Shown here piece after piece: positions 9,531-21,217 of a DNA stretch of 64,000 nt. The stretch is taken from the NCBI GenBank assembly GCA_963774935.1, contig CAVZGO010000001.1, forward strand, positions 434,001-498,000, in the 5' to 3' direction. A model generated the notes under the pieces. It saw only the letters and a program-made list of their open reading frames with translations, searched no databases and was not told the DNA's origin. Source of the DNA: CAVZGO01 sp963774935 (GTDB lineage Bacteria > Chloroflexota > Anaerolineae > Anaerolineales > UBA4823). The translations under genes were made by a program, and so were the position numbers. Numbering within the stretch: the first letter of the stretch is position 1; each line of letters opens with the position of its first letter.

Positions 9531-10391
9531 TTATGTCAACCCGCGCATGGACCCATACCGCTTCGCATACACTCTCGTCACGATTGCACCAAACAAAAAT
9601 ATCTGCGCGAAGTAGTAAATCATGATCATCAAGGCGGCGAATGTGCCAGCCGCTTCGAAGGCGGAGCCAACACCGCCCAGCTTGAAATATAGCCCAACCA
9701 CCAGCCCACCCAGGGTCATTAAAAAGGTAGCCGCGATTGAGCCAAACCAGACATCCCTCCAGCGGATCTTTACATCCGGCAGGACCTTATAAATGAATGC
9801 ATTAGCCAGGGCAATAACAGCCAGCAGCGCCAGGATATTGAGCACCGACACCAGCCCGCTATTCGCAAACCACTCTTCCACGATGGATCCGAGCCAGGCG
9901 AAAGCCACATTGACAACGGTGACCAGGACGACCATCAATCCTAAGGCGATCACCATGATGAATGCAAAAAGCCGTTGCCGGATGGTCGCCAGCCTGTTCC
10001 CCAGCTGGATGATTGGAACGCCCCAAATCCGGTTGAGCACATATTTGAGCTGCAGGAAAAGCCCCATTGCGGCAAACAGGAGCGATACCAGGCTGATCAC
10101 CGAAACAATGAACGAGCTACTGGAGGTAGAAGCAGCTAAGGTGGCTACGGTTTCCTGGATAAACGCGGCTGTCTCCGCTCCCAGGACGGACTCGATGCGG
10201 GTGTAAAATTGCTCCGCAGCAGCCGCCTCGTTGATAAAAAAACTGGCTAACCAGAATGCGATGAAAATCACCGCTGCAAAAGAAAACATGCCAAAATATG
10301 CCAGCGCGGCTGCAAGCTGGTTGGGCTTTTCGCTGACCCAGACCTGGTAAATTTCCTTCAAAAAATCTCTGATCGAGGGTGGTTTATCCAT
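9531..10391 (-). CDS. YihY/BrkB family inner-membrane protein
   Basis: A 286-residue protein with six membrane helices and the YihY pattern: KPNQLAAALAYFGMFSFAAV at the N terminus and a C-terminal half with FGSIAATFLMTLGGLVVGLY and YYFAQIFLFGAIVTRVYAKR. Proposed roles in the family (envelope integrity, transport) are unproven. It heads a long run of minus-strand membrane-protein genes. Confidence 0.92.
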   Translation of the reverse strand: MDKPPSIRDFLKEIYQVWVSEKPNQLAAALAYFGMFSFAAVIFIAFWLASFFINEAAAAEQFYTRIESVLGAETAAFIQETVATLAASTSSSSFIVSVISLVSLLFAAMGLFLQLKYVLNRIWGVPIIQLGNRLATIRQRLFAFIMVIALGLMVVLVTVVNVAFAWLGSIVEEWFANSGLVSVLNILALLAVIALANAFIYKVLPDVKIRWRDVWFGSIAATFLMTLGGLVVGLYFKLGGVGSAFEAAGTFAALMIMIYYFAQIFLFGAIVTRVYAKRYGSMRGLT

Positions 10392-10415
10392 CGGTTTGCT
10401 ACTCGCCTCTCTCCG

Positions 10416-12097
10416 CTACCCGGTAACATCCTGTTCCGCCGAATGTTCTGCCAGCCAATCGGTTGCTGCCTTCAGAGCGGTGTTACCCAACTCACCGATT
10501 GATTCGGTGGCAGGAAAGATATTCTCTGCGCCGATCAGGTCGCTCAATCCGATACGATCGAGCTGGTTGGATAATGTGGGTGAAACGCCTGCCAGAATCA
10601 GCTTGCCGTTGTGGCTTTGCAGTGCTTCAGCGTAGCGGCGAAAAACCTCGTTCACCGTACTGCCAACGTCTTCGCTTCCGCGCAGCAATAAGATAACAAC
10701 CGCCCGCGAGCTATCTTCAACTTTTGGTAGGCTGGCCTCCAGCGTTGTTGCTGCGGCGTAGAACAGGTTGCCGTACACAAAAAGGAATGTTGCCTTGCCG
10801 GACTCCAGTTGTTCTGGCGCCGGTCGCTCGAGTGGGAACCCTTTCTCCTGAGGCAGCCACTCGACAACCTTGATCGTATTTGACTGCTGGAAAACGAACA
10901 TCAAAATAGAAATTACCACGCCGAGAAGCACGGCATACTGAAGAGGCATTACCAGTGTGGAGGCCAGGGTGAGCACCATGATGGTGCGTGAAATTGTGTT
11001 CGTCTGCCATACCGTCTGGATGGCTTTTACATTGACCATTTGAATACCGGCGACGATGATCAACCCGGCGAGGGCGGGCATGGCAACCAGCTCAACCAGA
11101 TCTGCAAACAACAAAACCACACCTGCAACGGCTAAACCGGCAAAGATATTCGCCCAACGGGTACGCGCCCCGCGCTGGTAATCAGCGCAGTACCAGAGCT
11201 GGAGCCTCCAGCCGGGATGCCACGAAAGAAGCTGGTTGCAATGTTGGCAGCTCCCTGACCCAAAAAATCTCGGGAGACATCCGAAAATTTTCCATCCGGA
11301 TTCGGAAATGTCTGGCTGACCCCTGCACCCTGCACAATGCCGATGATGCCGATCGAGATCGCCGGCAAAATAAGCTCGCCCACCAATGTCAGATCCGGCA
11401 ATACCGGTTTTGGCAGGGCGCGCGGGATATCGGCGATATCTCCCACCAGTTTAATCTCCGCCGCCAAATACTCGTTCAGCAGGAAAGCAATCCCCGAAGC
11501 CAGCAGCAGCGAGAGGATCAGCGAAAACTTGGACAGACGCGTTGATCCTAACATGTAGATCAGGGCGATCGTCAGAAGACCTATCGCCAGCGTTGCCCAT
11601 TCAATCGATTCGGTGTTCAGCACCAGGTCGGCTAATTGCGCAATTTTATTCGAGTAATCACTGTAATAACCGGTTAAATCGCCGAGCTGACCGAGAATAA
11701 TCAGAACGGCTACGCCGGTCATAAAACCAGTCATCACCGAAAATGGGATAAAACGCGTCACCCATCCCAGGCGCAGCGCACCCAGGATAATCTGGAAAAT
11801 ACCGATCATCAACACCAGGGTCACCAGAACTATTTCCCGCTCACCCGAAGGATAGGCGACCAGGATACCCCCGGCGGCGACAGCCAGGGCGCTGGTGGTG
11901 GAAACATTCATGAAAACCGAGCCGGTGAACAGCGCCCCCACCGGCGTCGCCAGCATCAGTGTGTATAAGCCAAACACCGGGTTGACCGCTGCCAACATGG
12001 CATGCGCCAGCGACTGCGGGATGTTCACCAGTGCAAAGGTCAGACCTGCCAGCAGGTCAGCAGTCAGATTCTTTTTCCTTGGTTTGATCGTTTCCAC
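10416..12097 (-). CDS. SulP anion permease with STAS domain (copy 1), one frameshift
   Basis: SulP/SLC26-type transporter. The N-terminal piece (12097-11132) carries the membrane domain, beginning DLLAGLTFALVNIPQSLAHA, with FPNPDGKFSDVSRDFLGQGA and GTALITSAG. The C-terminal piece (to 10416) has the last helices and a cytoplasmic STAS domain (ESGKATFLFVYGNLFYAAAT onward). The pieces join with one G added to the GGGG run near 11165, giving AGARTRWANIFAGLAVAGVV. Substrate (sulfate, bicarbonate, chloride) is not predictable. Confidence 0.88.
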
Positions 12098-12115
12098 GGT
12101 TATCTACCAGACGGC

Positions 12116-13234
12116 TTACTCAGCCCTGTCCTTTACGTCATCATCAGAGGCGATAGTGCCCTTTACTTTACCCCACAAGCCTCTCACATGTTGGGCTGCT
12201 TTCTCCCTCTCTTCTTTATTTTCTTCACCCGTGTAACGCATCAGGATTGCCAGGGGTCGGGTGCCTTCGAAATTCTCCATGATGATCAGCACCAGCAGGG
12301 TCATCGGTACAGCCAGGAGTGCCCCAATCCCTCCAAGCAAGTAACCCCAGATGAACAATCCGACGAACACAACCACCGGCGAGATCTTCAGGCTTTTACC
12401 CATCATCTTGGGTTGGATGAAATTCTGCACGCCACCGTTGATCACAATATATCCGACCAGGACGATCAGTGCAGTTTGCAAGCCGTATTGAGCATAAGCC
12501 ATAAGCACAGGCGGGATCAAGGCAATAATGAAGCCAATCGATGGGATATAGCCCATGAACCATGCCAGCAGTCCCCACAGCACAGCATAATCCACTCCCA
12601 TGATCATGAGAAAGATAGTATCGCCCAGACCCACTAAGAAATTGATCCCGGTCAGAACGGTCATGTATTTGCGGACATCTTCGGTGAGATGAGTGACTCG
12701 ACCCATTGTGGGATTATTCGGATCCAGGCCTAGCCGGGAGGGCGCTGGCAGTGCGAGAGCCGCACTGATCATAAAAAAGAAGATCGCCAGAGCCCACCCG
12801 AATTGGACCAGCAGATCCAGTACACCCGCCAGCAGCCATTGAGCGACCTCACTAACCTGGACGGTAACCTCGGTGGGCTGGGTGGTTGTTTCAGTCTCCG
12901 CATCTTCTGAAGTTGGTTCCTCCACAGTCTGTTGTGAGGCGCTGGCTGTGTACGCCGGTATCTCAGTGGACAATTTAGCGACCGAGTAGAATACCGTCAC
13001 AAGAACCAGCCCCAACACCAGCACAACCATTAGAATGGTCAATACCAATGAGAGCCAACCGGGAATACCCCGCTTCGATAAGCGGCTGGGGATGGGCAGA
13101 ACCGTAATCGTGATAACAGCAGCCAGCAAAATCGGATTAATAACGGAAGCCGATCCGCGAATCCCGAACAAGAATCACGAAAATAGCGGCTCCCCCAACC
13201 AGGTAAACAACCAGTCGACCAGAGAGATTATTCA
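12116..13234 (-). CDS. AI-2E family transporter (copy 1), frameshift near the 5' end
   Basis: A PerM/AI-2E (UPF0118) protein with the N-terminal helices, a long soluble insert rich in Thr/Glu, and the C-terminal core (WGLLAWFMGYIPSIGFIIAL, FIQPKMMGKSLKISPVVVF). The main frame is open only from a TTG at 13171. The sister gene at 14296 shows the real start should be the ATG at 13234 (MNNLSGRLVVYLVG), reached by removing one extra G near 13172. The role may be solute export or turgor control; quorum-signal transport is not implied. Confidence 0.88.
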
Positions 13235-13260
13235 TGAGTCACCTCCTGAGCACTTTGTGG

Positions 13261-14296
13261 TTAATTGTTCGCATGCCGGGCGGTACGCAGCGCCAACAAA
13301 GCGGTCATCAAGGCGCTGATGACCACCGCAACGGCAATCACCGCCGCGGTTTCTTTCTGCACCAGGACCAATGAAAAGAGCGCTGTAAACAAAGGTGCTT
13401 TTAAAGCCGTAATCAACGGTCCTGACATGGTAGCTGCCACCGCCACTGGAATTGCAGGGAACAAGAAACTCACCGCCAGACCCCAGCGCGACACTGGCAA
13501 ACAATATGGGGAAGATATAGCCGCCTTTCCAGCCAGTGGCGAGCAAGAGAGATGTGGCGAACAGCTTCGTTATACTCAACACAATCAGCATCACCACGCT
13601 AATCTCTGCCGCTTCGGTGATCAACTCGGCTGTTTGTTCCTCGCCCGAGAACAGAGTAAGCGGCAAGAGGGCGCCGATGATCCCCATGCCCAGTCCAACC
13701 AGGAAATTTATCTCGGTCAACACGGTCATATACTTACGTACATCTTCGGTGAGCTAAGTCACCCTTTTGATCATCGGCGAATCCGAATCCAATCCCATCC
13801 GCGAGGGTGTCGGTAAGGCAAGGGCGGCGCTGATCATGAAAAAGAAGATCACTAACGCCAGTCCAAATGTGACCAGGATATCCAGGATGCCCGACAGGAA
13901 ATCCTCAGCAATTACCCCAATGGTATTTGACAGCTGATCGATTTGAATGCTGACCGTGGCTTCATCTACAGAGGAGAGATCCTCAGAAGCCTGGGCGGCG
14001 CCCTGCTCCAGATACATCGGCAGCTCGGTCGCCAGTTTGGTAACCGAAAAGAAAACTGTTGCGATGACCAGCACAAGGATTAAAACGACCATTAAGATGC
14101 TCAAAACCAGAGAGAGCCACCCTGGTACTCCACGCTTCGAGAGCTGGCTGGGGACCGGCAGCACCGTGATGGTGATCACCGCCGCCAGCAGGATTGGATT
14201 TAAGATTGACGCCGAGGCGCGCACCCCGAATAAAATCACTATGATACTGGCTAATGCAACCAGGTATACAACTCCACGCCTTTGCGGATCATTCAC
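13261..14296 (-). pseudogene. AI-2E transporter fused by deletion to the tail of a ClC chloride channel
   Basis: The first part (14296-13757) is the N-terminal half of a second AI-2E protein, closely similar to copy 1. It ends at TAG 13756-13754, but the same frame continues with LTEDVRKYMTVLTEINFLVG exactly as in copy 1. At about 13712 the match stops and ClC sequence follows (GIIGALLPLTLFSGEEQ, then LLATGWKGGYIFPILFASVA). A one-base shift in a GGGG run near 13490 leads to the ClC end (LFPAIPVAVAATMSGPL, to 13261). The AI-2E C-terminal half and ClC N-terminal half are missing, the signature of one deletion joining two adjacent genes. Confidence 0.87.
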
Positions 14297-14328
14297 ACTG
14301 TTTTCTCCCTGAGCCCATCATTCTTGGG

Positions 14329-16094
14329 TCAGCTTGATCCCTCTGGATCTGCATTATCAGATCGCCTTGACGATTCGATATGCTGTACCGCAGCCTCGAT
14401 CGTCAGGAAGGCATGGTCTTTGCCAATCAAATCGAGCAATCCTATCCGGCTGCCGAAATCCATTATCGGAGCATGCACTTCAGCTACATAGTAATCAATT
14501 CCCTTTTCCTTCAGCTCAACCAGCAGTCCTTTCAGCACATCAGCACTGGTAATATCCATCGAGTTCCTGCCCGGCAGCATCCATTACAATCGCATGGGGT
14601 GGCGGTTGGGTAGAAGCAATCAGGGCTTTGATATGCTCACGAACCGTCAGGGCGTTAGCATAATAAATTGGCGCATCCGTCCGCACAATTAAGATGCCGG
14701 GAATGGCAGTATTTTCAGGGTGGCGTTTCAGATCGGAGTAAACTCCAGGCGCACCTGGAATTCGTCCAAGCGTAGCCATATGCGGGCGGCTGGAGTGATA
14801 AACGACCAGCAGCAAAGAAGCCACCAATCCGATGATCATACCCTCCAGCACATCGATAAAGAGCACGCCTGCCAGGGTCAGGAGTGCTAAAAGGAACTCG
14901 GTGCGCGATACCGAGCGGATCTTCTGAAGTTTTCGGGCGGTGAGGATGTGCCACACGGCGTGAATGATCAGCGCAGCCAGGACCGCTTCGGGCAGGCTTT
15001 TAAATAGCGGGGTGAGAAACAGCAGAGTGACAATAGTCACCACCCAGGCGACGATGTTCGCAACTTGCGTTCGCCCGCCGGCGCCTTCCTTGACCGCTGA
15101 GGCGGACATACCACCCGCAGCGATCATCCCCCCAAACAATCCGCTGGTGAGGTTGGCAAAAGCATGCGCATTCAGCTCCTGGTTTGCGTCTACGTCATAA
15201 CCGTGCTTTTCGCCAAACTCACGTGCCACCCCCAGCGCCTCGCTGTATGCCAGCAGGAAGATGCCGATGCCGGGCAGGATCATTTCAGTTATCTTGCTCA
15301 ACGGCACTTCCGGCAGAGATATCGACGGCAACCCCTGCGGCAGCACCCCCGCCACATCTACGCCATAACTGGCATTCAGATCAAGCACCACGCTGGTGAT
15401 GATCGATCCAAACAGCACCACCAGCCCTGCCGGCATCTTCTTATTCCAGCGCGGCAACAGGAAAAGCAATGCCAGCGCTGCTGCACCTACCGCAAATGCC
15501 GCCCAGTTTGCCCTCGGGGAGCTGCTGGATGACGGCGAATAGCTTCTGAAAAACATTCCCCTCCCCTTTTTCCACGCCAAATAATTTGTTAAGCTGTCCA
15601 ACAGCCACAAAGATCGCCAAACCGGTCACGAAACCATCCATGACCGGCTTTGACAAAAACTGCGTGACCCAGCCCAGGCGCGCCAGCCCTGCCACCAGGA
15701 AAATACAACCAATGACCAGAACCAGGGCGGCAGCATAGGCTTGATAGGTCGGCATGTCCGCAGGAGTTACGCCCAGGGCAACCACGGTAGAGGCAATCAA
15801 CGCAGCCGTGGCGGACGTCGCTCCAACAGACAGGTGGCGAGAAGAACCGAATAAGGCATACACGAGCAGCGAAGCGACCAGCGTGTACAAACCGGCTTGC
15901 GGGGGTAAATCAGCGATCCCGGCGTACGCCATGCCCTCCGGCACCACCAATCCCCATAACGTCAGCCCGGCGATGATATCGGCGACTAACCAGGCGCGAT
16001 TATAGGACGGCAGCCAGGATATGATTGGAATGTAGCTGGACAATTTACGAGAGGTTTTTGCGGGTTCCAGAGATTGTGTAGCCATATCGACCAT
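14329..16094 (-). CDS. SulP anion permease with STAS domain (copy 2), two frameshifts
   Basis: Read in three frames. Piece 1 (16094 to about 15520) begins SYIPIISWLPSYNRAWLVAD and has VPEGMAYAGIADLPPQAGLY. Piece 2 (about 15520-14560) has FGGMIAAGGMSASAVKEGAG and the last helices. Piece 3 (about 14560-14329) is the end of the STAS domain (MDITSADVLKGLLVELKEKG). Removing one G near 15520 and one near 14565 gives a full-length protein of about 585 residues. It is a different subtype from copies 1 and 3, closer to classical sulfate permeases. Confidence 0.87.
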
Positions 16095-16160
16095 CCTTGA
16101 TTACTGGTGATTGACGTTCTTCTATTCAGCTGCACCAGTGGTGCCTCGTGCCACTGTAAA

Positions 16161-17531
16161 TCAGGAAGTATCTTTGGTCTGCCTTACCTGTAATTTTATC
16201 ATCAGGGCTTCACTGCAGTATTCTAGCTTCTGGCGATCCTGCTCGATCAGATTGCCAGCCTGGCTTTCTGCCTGGATCAGGCTCGCATGTCGCAGCAGCT
16301 CCTGGCGCGCTTCTGGGGTGGCAGCATCCGCAGAGATGGCTTCAAGCACATCCAGCATATGCTGCAGCACGCTAGCATTGTCGCAGCTACAATGGCGCAG
16401 CATATCAAATGCAACGCTGAGCAGCTCATTGAATGTTACCGGCTCAAAAATCAAGCGCAGGTTTCCTTCAGCGTCGTAGAGATGAGAGTCTTTATCACCC
16501 TGGCGGAGGAACAATACCAGACCTTCACCGATATGGTCAAGGCAGGTCATGGCGGTGAAGGGGTCGTTGATTGCCGGTGACATAGCTCGCACCGCCATTT
16601 CGACGAGCTGGTTGATTGCATAACCAACGTCCTGAGTGGGCGTGCGCGCGTTTCCAATCCGAAAAGATTGGCGAATTTCTCGATCCAGATCATCATCCAC
16701 ACTCCCGGCAGGCGAGACCAGGGCAACAACGGTATCACGCCACACAAAATGACCCGGTTTGTGCAACAAGCGGAAAACCAGGTTCTTCTCCCTTGCCAGG
16801 TAAATTATGCTCTCTGGATCAATATATTGAATATATCCTGTCTGCTTCACCCGCACCGCATGTCCGTCAACCTCCGGCAGCTCCCCAGCAGCCTCCTGGG
16901 CGTTCTGTCTGCCACCGCTGACCTTACCGGGGATCTCGGCACGCACCACATCTCGCAGCTCCACACCCGCCGCTGCGGCGATATTAGGAGCTTGCAACAT
17001 GGTGCTGACATGCTGGACGAGCAAGATCAGGGAGGAGAAGGTTGCCAGCATCAGGAACAATCCAACCGTTGCCGTGACCTGTGGTCCTTCTGGCTCCACC
17101 TCGGCTGGAGGGATGGAAAGGGCTGCTGCCAGACAATAGACAAACGCAGCCACAAACATACCCAGGACGAGCTGGGTGATGCGATCGCCCAGGAAGACGC
17201 GCAACAAGCGCGAGCCATACTGTGCTGCAACGGTGGACAATGGCAAGGTGAGCAAGGTGAAGACCACACCAGCGGTCGCCAGGATCGTACCAGCCATGCT
17301 GATCAGCATGGTGCGGATTTCACCTGGGGTGCCCGTCAGGATGAGACGGCTGTCCTGCAGCGCTTCGTTGGGGATAATACCATCCAACCGATACATCGCC
17401 CAGGCAAGCAAGATCGCGGCCAGGGACATGACCAGCGGTGCAAACCAGAAGCTAACCCTCAGACGGTCCCATTTATACCTGGCTGTTACTCTTCTCGTTT
17501 TTCGATTTCCCATCCAGCTCCTCCAGGTCAT
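16161..17531 (-). CDS. DUF2254 membrane protein
   Basis: An intact 456-residue protein with four N-terminal membrane helices and a soluble C-terminal half, matching DUF2254 (ISMAGTILATAGVVFTLLTL, then STVAAQYGSRLLRVFLGD, and DVGYAINQLVEMAVRAMSPA followed by INDPFTA). Function unknown. It sits between two SulP genes in the transporter block, which suggests a link to ion or envelope homeostasis, by position only. Confidence 0.9.
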   Translation of the reverse strand: MTWRSWMGNRKTRRVTARYKWDRLRVSFWFAPLVMSLAAILLAWAMYRLDGIIPNEALQDSRLILTGTPGEIRTMLISMAGTILATAGVVFTLLTLPLSTVAAQYGSRLLRVFLGDRITQLVLGMFVAAFVYCLAAALSIPPAEVEPEGPQVTATVGLFLMLATFSSLILLVQHVSTMLQAPNIAAAAGVELRDVVRAEIPGKVSGGRQNAQEAAGELPEVDGHAVRVKQTGYIQYIDPESIIYLAREKNLVFRLLHKPGHFVWRDTVVALVSPAGSVDDDLDREIRQSFRIGNARTPTQDVGYAINQLVEMAVRAMSPAINDPFTAMTCLDHIGEGLVLFLRQGDKDSHLYDAEGNLRLIFEPVTFNELLSVAFDMLRHCSCDNASVLQHMLDVLEAISADAATPEARQELLRHASLIQAESQAGNLIEQDRQKLEYCSEALMIKLQVRQTKDTS

Positions 17532-17550
17532 CCATTGCCAGCTAAACTAA

Positions 17551-19239
17551 TCATCCGCTGTCAGTTGACTCTGCAGGTGTCTCTTCGAGCCAGCGCTGCG
17601 CAGCCGCTAAGGCTGCCCGCGTGCTGGCGCCGATGGCAGTTGTCGCAACAAACACGTTTTCTGGTCCCAGGAGTTCTGCAGTAGTGTCAGTACGATCCAA
17701 TTGACCTTTTACTTTTTTGTTAACACCAGCCACCATCAGCCTGCCGCCTGCCGCTTTAATTTGTTGAGAATATCGCTCCAGCACGGTGACAAATGAGCTC
17801 CCAATGCCTTCCTGCGCCCGCAAGCGTAGAATCACAACCGGACGCACGGCGCTGCCGGCTTTAGGCAGAAACTGCTCAACTGTCTCAGCGCCTGCAAAAG
17901 TCATATTTCCATAAATCTGCAGCAGGGTTACAGAATTGGTGGCAAGTTCCGCAGGGGCTGGATTTTCGGTGACGCTGCCATCTGGATTTTCAATAAGTTG
18001 AGTAATCCTCACCTCTTTCGATGAAGTGACAAAGAAATAAGCCAGTATCGAAAGCAACACGCCTAAGAAAACAGCCTGCTGGAGCGGGAGTACCAGCGTA
18101 AGCACCAGTGTAACCAGCATGACAATGCGCGGCGCCCAGCTGGTTGACCAGACATCGGCAATCCGGTCCCATTAATGGACTGGAAACCCGCAACAATCAG
18201 CAAGCCTGCCATCGCCGGCATCGCTACCAGGCTGACTGCCTGGCTGAAGAGCAGGATCGCTGCCACGATGATCAAACCGGAAAATATGTTTGCCCAGCGG
18301 GATTTAGCGCCTGAGCTGACATTCAGCGCTGTACCGGAAACCGAGCCGCCGATCGGCATACCCTGGAAAAGGCTGGCGCCCAGGTTTGCAGCTCCCTGTC
18401 CGATGAAATCGCGCGAGCTATCCGGGTAAGCGCCGTCCGGGTTGGGGTAGCCCTTGCTGACGCCCGCGCCCTGGATCAAGGCGATGATCGCAAGGGCGAC
18501 TGCATCCAGCCACAGGTCGGGGATCAGAGATAAATTGGGCAATTTTGGCATCGGCAATGAGCTTGGGATCGTTGCAATATCGCTCACCTGCTGTACCCCA
18601 GTCCAACCCAGAAGTAACAACGTGGCGGTGCCCGCAACCATCCCAAACAACATCGAAAAATTGCGCAGCTTGGTGCGATCCACCAGCAAAATCACAACCA
18701 CCGTCAGCAAACCAATAGCAATAGTCTGGAAATCGATCTGACCGAAATGGAGCAGCGTATCCACCGCCTTGACGACTTTGTTGGAGTACTCGCTCGAGTA
18801 GCCAGTGAAATCGCCTATTTGCGAAAGGATAACATTGATGGAGACGCCGGTCAGAAAGCCAATCACCACCGAGTTGGAAATGAAGCGCAACAGTCGCCCC
18901 AGGCGCAGCAAGCCTGCGATCACCATGATCAAGCCGGTCAGCAGCGCCAATGTGGTGATGGCAGTATCGCGCGCTTCTCCACTGCTGTAGCCGGCGATTG
19001 CCGATCCGGCTGTGATCGCCAGTGCGCTCGTTCGCGGCAACGTTCATATAGGCTGAGCTGCTAAAGATCGCACCGAGCGGTGTGCCAACCATGACGGCGT
19101 AAAGACCCTGGACAGGGTTTACCCCAGCCAGTACGCTTGAAGCCAACGCATCCGGGATGTTGGCGACGCCGGTTGTCAATCCCGCGATTAAGTCTGAAAC
19201 CATGTTGCCGCGAGTGGTATTCGATTTCGTAGTCATCAA
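17551..19239 (-). CDS. SulP anion permease with STAS domain (copy 3), two frameshifts
   Basis: Three pieces in different frames: 19239 to about 19030 (VSDLIAGLTTGVANIPDALA), about 19040-18160 (GYPNPDGAYPDSSRDFIGQG and GGSVSGTALNVSSGAKSRWA), and about 18160-17551 (last helices, then STAS: SVTLLQIYGNMTFAGAETVE). One extra A near 19030 and one missing base near 18165 account for the breaks. Similar to copy 1 in order and motifs, so probably a duplicate. Its start overlaps the end of the 6-TM gene by 4 bases. Confidence 0.87.
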
Positions 19240-19928
19240 AGGTTACCCTGGGTGGTTAACTCTGCCTCCTGGTTTTTCGATCTTTTAAGATTTGCCAGAA
19301 GGATGTAAACGCTGATCAGCAGGATCCACAATGGAAAGACAATTGCCGCCCAATTTACCGAACCGAGGCTCAAAAGCAGGAAAAGCGCCAGGATGAAACC
19401 CAGGTACACCATCCAGCGCGGTAAAATCTGCGTCCGCAGTGATAGTGTACAGGTTGTCAGCATAAACACGCCAGCCATCTTCAAGGTGTAAACATTCATG
19501 ATTTCATAAGTAACATTGCGACCAAAAGAGTATATACCAAACTCAACCAGCTGGCTGGGTGTCGCTCCATAAACTCGAATGGTACCGCCAGCCACCGCTG
19601 CGGAAGCAAACATCATCGCCAGGAAAAGCAGCCCGCTGCCCAGGAATACCGTGGCAAAAAAACGGTCCTCGAATTGTCCCAGGCGGTCACGTAACACTCC
19701 AATGAACCACAGGAAAGCGATCCCAGCGAATGGCAACAGGTTCAAAGCAAAGCCAACGATGTCCCAGTTGCCTGGTAGCCAACCGCCTTCATCTGCGGGG
19801 TTCGAAGGAACAGAAATCCAAATGAGCACCAGGCTGATAATCATCAGGATTGAGAATAAGATACCTGCCACTGCTGCTGCGCGTGGCGTTGTCAACCTGC
19901 TCGCTTGCAGGCGAACATTTGGATTCAT
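19236..19928 (-). CDS. Six-helix membrane protein, function unknown
   Basis: A 230-residue protein with about six hydrophobic helices and a proline-rich first loop (SVPSNPADEGGWLPG). I do not recognise a named family. It is coupled by a 4-base overlap (ATGA type) to SulP copy 3, so it may be a partner or accessory of that permease. Confidence 0.72.
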   Translation of the reverse strand: MNPNVRLQASRLTTPRAAAVAGILFSILMIISLVLIWISVPSNPADEGGWLPGNWDIVGFALNLLPFAGIAFLWFIGVLRDRLGQFEDRFFATVFLGSGLLFLAMMFASAAVAGGTIRVYGATPSQLVEFGIYSFGRNVTYEIMNVYTLKMAGVFMLTTCTLSLRTQILPRWMVYLGFILALFLLLSLGSVNWAAIVFPLWILLISVYILLANLKRSKNQEAELTTQGNL

Positions 19929-20159
19929 AGCGACCTCCTAGACAAAATCAACGAGGTTCAGCGTAGGGTACTCTCAATCTGGATTCCCTCCCGCAAGGGG
20001 GTGATTCCAAATCGCGGGAGGGAATTCTCTACAGAAGAAGCAAACCAGAACATCTACACGTCGTCGAGCGGGATGAGTGCCTCTGCCCACCAAGCGGGAG
20101 GCGGCACTGCAACTGGACTGAAAGCCGTACGCTGCTTACCCGGCGTCGGAGGCAGCTGG

Positions 20160-21211
20160 TCAAACTGCTTTGCCTGGCGTGCGACCACAGAATTCTTTCG
20201 TCACGTTGAACACAGTCAGATCCTGGGTCTGGACGACGGGGCCGCTGTACACGCTGTGCAGCTCCGAGAAGACCATGCCGATGACCTGGGGGGAGAGCAG
20301 GGTATGGTAGAGGCCTGCCACGCGTGGCTTTGCCAGGTTAAACACCTTGCCAGCTGCTTTTGGCGATGTGTGGGCGGCATTGAGTGCAATCGTCGCCCGT
20401 TCAATGGAGAGCCCCGAAGCAGCCGCAAGCGCTGCTGCAGGCGGGAAGCACTCGATGAATCAGCAGGTCAACTCCCTGGCAAGCCTGCACGAGCGGCCAG
20501 CAGGCGCGCGTGTCGCCCGAGAAACCGAACGACAGACCGGCAAAGTCGAGGCGGTAGCCGACTGCGCCGCTCGAGCGCGTGGACGACAGGAAACGAGGTC
20601 ACTTTGACACCGTTCTGCTCGTAAACCACCTGGGTTTTGCTGAAGTCAAACTCGGACACCACGATCTTCATGCTTTCTGGGTTAATGGCGCCGTGCCCAG
20701 CTGCGGTGTCCCAGGCAAGCGCTTCCTCAATTCCTTCGACGAAGTGCCGCGTACCCAGGTGAGGCTCGGTCCCGCTGGGACCCCACACATAGACCGGACC
20801 GTCAGCCCGCCCCACCTTCGACCAGCTACCCGAGACTGTGATCAGGTCGCCCGTGTGGTCGGCGTGCAGGTGAGTCAGGAACACCTTGTTAAGCTTGTTG
20901 ATCGGCAGCTTCAGACTGGCGTAGTTTGCCAGGGAGCCGCTCCCGATATCGAAAATCAGGATGTCACGCTCGGGGTTACCGACCTCGACCATGATGCTGG
21001 CAGAGGCTTGAGCGCGCGTGTTCCAAGGATTGCCGCTTCCCAGTACCGTCACTCGCAGCTCACCATCTTCGAGCTCTTCTTGGCCCGGGACGAACATCTC
21101 GGCATATTCCCGGCGCGGCGTGCCAACAACGGGAGTCATGGTGATCGCCTTCGTTCCACCAACAAACGCCGGCACTGGCAGGGACATGGGATCGCTGTTT
21201 GTCATGCTCAT
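20160..21211 (-). CDS. MBL-fold metallo-hydrolase, two frameshifts
   Basis: Metallo-beta-lactamase-fold hydrolase. The intact N-terminal piece (21211 to about 20575) has LRVTVLGSGNPWNTRAQASA, the metal motif THLHADHTGD and WGPSGTEPHLGTRHFVEGIE. After about 20575 the frame changes to give AVGYRLDFAGLSFGFSGDTR. After about 20455 it changes again, giving the end at 20160 (SPQVIGMVFSELHSVYSGPV). The pattern resembles the RNase Z/arylsulfatase-like branch that includes proteins annotated GntH, but I would not assign that substrate. It shares the strand with the SHOCT gene, 6 bases away. Confidence 0.85.
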
Positions 21212-21217
21212 TCTCCT

